Positions 62,668 to 64,000 of a stretch of DNA of 64,000 nt are shown in pieces. How positions within the stretch are numbered: position 1 is the first letter of the stretch; every line of letters begins with the position of its first letter. The position numbers were made by a program, and so were the translations under genes. The stretch covers positions 62,001 to 126,000 of the forward strand of contig JARLJA010000096.1 in NCBI GenBank assembly GCA_031291445.1. The letters are read 5' to 3'. The DNA comes from Xanthobacteraceae bacterium (lineage in GTDB: Bacteria; Pseudomonadota; Alphaproteobacteria; Rhizobiales; Xanthobacteraceae). Under the pieces are notes generated by a model. The model searched no databases. It saw only the letters and a program-made list of their open reading frames with translations, and was not told the DNA's origin.

Positions 62668-63453
62668 ATGCGAGGGCTTAAAGGAAAAACCGCAATCGTA
62701 TCCGGCGGCGCCACCAAGATCGGCCAGGCGGTCGCCGAGATCCTGGCCGGTTACGGCGTCCACGCCGTCATCGCCGACATCAATGACACCGATGGCGAGG
62801 CGGCCGCCAAGCGGCTGGGCGCCGGAGTCTCTTTCATTCACGCCGACATCACTCGCGATGCCGACATCACGGCGCTGGTCGAGAAGACCGTCGCGTCGAC
62901 CGGCCGGCTCGATTTTCTCGTCAACGTCGCCTGCACCTATCTCGACAACGCCGCGGAAACCACCCGCGAGGACTGGCTCAAGGCCTTCGACGTCAACATC
63001 GTCGGCTCGGTGGTGCTGATGCAGGTGGCGCGGCCGCACCTCGCGAAAAACAAGGGTGCCATCGTCAATTTCGGATCGATCTCCGCCCGCGTCGCGCAGA
63101 CCGGGCGCTGGGTCTATCCGGTGTCGAAGGCGGCGCTGCTGCAACTGACCCGCAACCAGGCGATGGATCTCGCGCCCGACGGCATTCGCGTCAACGCGGT
63201 GTCGCCGGGCTGGACCTGGAGCAACATCATGGATGAGCTCACTCACGGCGATCGCGCCAAGACCGACAAGGTGGCGAAGCCGTTCCACCTGCTGGGCCGG
63301 ACCGGCGATCCCGCCGAAGTCGCCGAGGCGGTCGCCTTCCTGCTGTCGGACAATGCCAGCTTCATCACCGGCACCGATATCCGGGTCGATGGCGGCTATA
63401 CCGCCATGGGCCCCGAACGCGCCGATCCGGCCATTCCGCTGCTGATGGAATAG
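62668..63453 (+). CDS. Short-chain dehydrogenase/reductase of the monooxygenase operon
   Basis: A 261-residue SDR. The cofactor motif reads SGGATKIG instead of TGxxxGIG, and NVACTY replaces NNAG. The catalytic residues are Ser in FGSIS and Tyr/Lys in YPVSK. The segment ISARVAQTGRWVYPVSK is characteristic of SDRs next to StyA-like indole oxygenases, in my memory. In Acinetobacter iif and Cupriavidus ind operons the corresponding SDR oxidises the indole dihydrodiol formed by the oxygenase. GGAG precedes ATG 62668. Confidence 0.87.
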   Translation: MRGLKGKTAIVSGGATKIGQAVAEILAGYGVHAVIADINDTDGEAAAKRLGAGVSFIHADITRDADITALVEKTVASTGRLDFLVNVACTYLDNAAETTREDWLKAFDVNIVGSVVLMQVARPHLAKNKGAIVNFGSISARVAQTGRWVYPVSKAALLQLTRNQAMDLAPDGIRVNAVSPGWTWSNIMDELTHGDRAKTDKVAKPFHLLGRTGDPAEVAEAVAFLLSDNASFITGTDIRVDGGYTAMGPERADPAIPLLME

Positions 63454-63496
63454 GCCGGCGGAGGACTGACGCCACACTGCAACCCGGAGAAGAGAG

Positions 63497-64000
63497 ATGA
63501 CCAAGCGAACCATCACCATCGTCGGCGGCGGGCAGTCGGGCCTTCAGCTCGGCTGCGGCCTGCTCAGCCACGGCTACGACGTCCACATCGTGCAGAACCG
63601 CACCGCCGAGCAGATTCGCTCCGGCAAGGTTCTGTCGAGCCAGTGCATGTTCGACGCCGCCCTGCAGAACGAGCGCGACCTCGGGCTGGCGTTCTGGGAC
63701 AAGACCTGTCCGACGGTGGACTCCATCAGCTTCACGGTGCCCGCGCCCGACGGTTCGGGCAACAAGGCGATCGACTGGAACGGCCTGTTGGACAAGCCGG
63801 GGCAGAGCGTCGACCAGCGGGTCAAGATCCCGGCGTGGATGGCGGAGTTCGAGCGGCGCGGCGGCCGCATCACCATCGCGGAAGCCGGCATCGCCGAACT
63901 GGAGAGCTACGCCCGCTCCTCCGATCTCGTCGTCGTCGCGGCCGGCAAGGGCGACGTCACCAAGCTGTTCGAGCGCGACGCCGCGCGTTCCCAGTTCGAC
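63497..64000 (+). CDS. Styrene/indole monooxygenase large subunit (StyA-like), partial
   Basis: The window ends within this gene; 168 codons are present. ATG 63497 follows GGAGAAGAG. The FAD-binding strand is TIVGGGQSGLQLG (GxGxxG at residues 10-15). VLSSQCMFDAALQNERDLGL, AIDWNGLLDKPGQSVDQRVKIPAWM and SDLVVVAAGKGDVTKLF parallel StyA/IifC-type group E flavoprotein monooxygenases, which epoxidise styrene or indole with FADH2 from StyB. With AraC, flavin reductase and SDR it forms an indole- or styrene-oxidation module. The C-terminal two thirds cannot be checked. Confidence 0.85.
   Translation, partial: MTKRTITIVGGGQSGLQLGCGLLSHGYDVHIVQNRTAEQIRSGKVLSSQCMFDAALQNERDLGLAFWDKTCPTVDSISFTVPAPDGSGNKAIDWNGLLDKPGQSVDQRVKIPAWMAEFERRGGRITIAEAGIAELESYARSSDLVVVAAGKGDVTKLFERDAARSQFD

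Overview
The window is a high-GC stretch with dense genes, many 4-base ATGA overlaps, rhizobial-style gene content and FNR/FixK-type palindromes. This fits an alphaproteobacterium of the Bradyrhizobium/Rhodopseudomonas group; the assignment is inferred from gene content and style, because no rRNA or other marker gene is present. I saw no tRNA, rRNA, CRISPR array, transposase or phage gene.

Layout. 1-6.3 kb: a PAS-PAS-GGDEF-EAL cyclic-di-GMP protein, aspartase (aspA), an unrecognised conserved-looking protein and an MFS transporter. 6.3-7.2 kb: a decayed HAD acid phosphatase, inactivated by an exact 14-bp tandem duplication and 5' truncation, plus a small exported protein; each has a near-identical TA-rich 22-bp element upstream. 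7.5-15.6 kb: a sulfate ABC transporter (cysA, cysW, cysT and a binding protein), a general porin with a strong terminator, and a YeeE/YedE-type sulfur transporter pair divergent from an Rrf2 regulator. 15.8-26.5 kb: ald, polX, a small protein, a Lon-like protease, a Usp-like protein, a DUF2267 protein, a PRPP synthetase, an APH-like kinase, an alpha/beta hydrolase and a phosphoribosyltransferase. Five TTGA-N6-TCAA type palindromes (four exact) lie in front of these units, so this looks like a low-oxygen/stress regulon under an FNR/FixK protein.

27.2-36.0 kb: an apparent operon joining an SfnG-like dimethylsulfone monooxygenase, a DszA/NtaA-type flavin monooxygenase and an acyl-CoA-dehydrogenase-like SfnB/DszC relative to a complete branched-chain-amino-acid-type (HAAT) ABC transporter. 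I read it as uptake plus desulfurisation of an organosulfur compound. With cysTWA and YeeE this makes sulfur acquisition a main theme. 36.3-43.8 kb: a GntR-led catabolic operon (two cupins, an Ldh2-type dehydrogenase, a Rid protein, an FAH-family hydrolase, an SDR, an FAD aromatic hydroxylase and an amidohydrolase).

43.8-49.1 kb (minus strand): a complete peptide/nickel-type ABC transporter. It is divergent from a two-gene indolepyruvate:ferredoxin-oxidoreductase-like enzyme (49.4-53.1 kb). 53.2-60.9 kb: a polytopic membrane protein, an exported VOC protein, two MarR regulators, two paralogous phytoene-desaturase-like FAD enzymes and a kynurenine-formamidase-like cyclase. 61.0-64.0 kb: an AraC regulator, a flavin reductase, an SDR and the start of a styrene/indole monooxygenase large subunit, cut by the window end. 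Two 15-bp direct repeats 21 bp apart lie between the AraC gene and its target operon.

The most interesting points are the HAAT-linked organosulfur operon, the indole/aryl catabolic block with a 20-bp motif shared between two of its promoter regions, and the FNR/FixK palindrome set.
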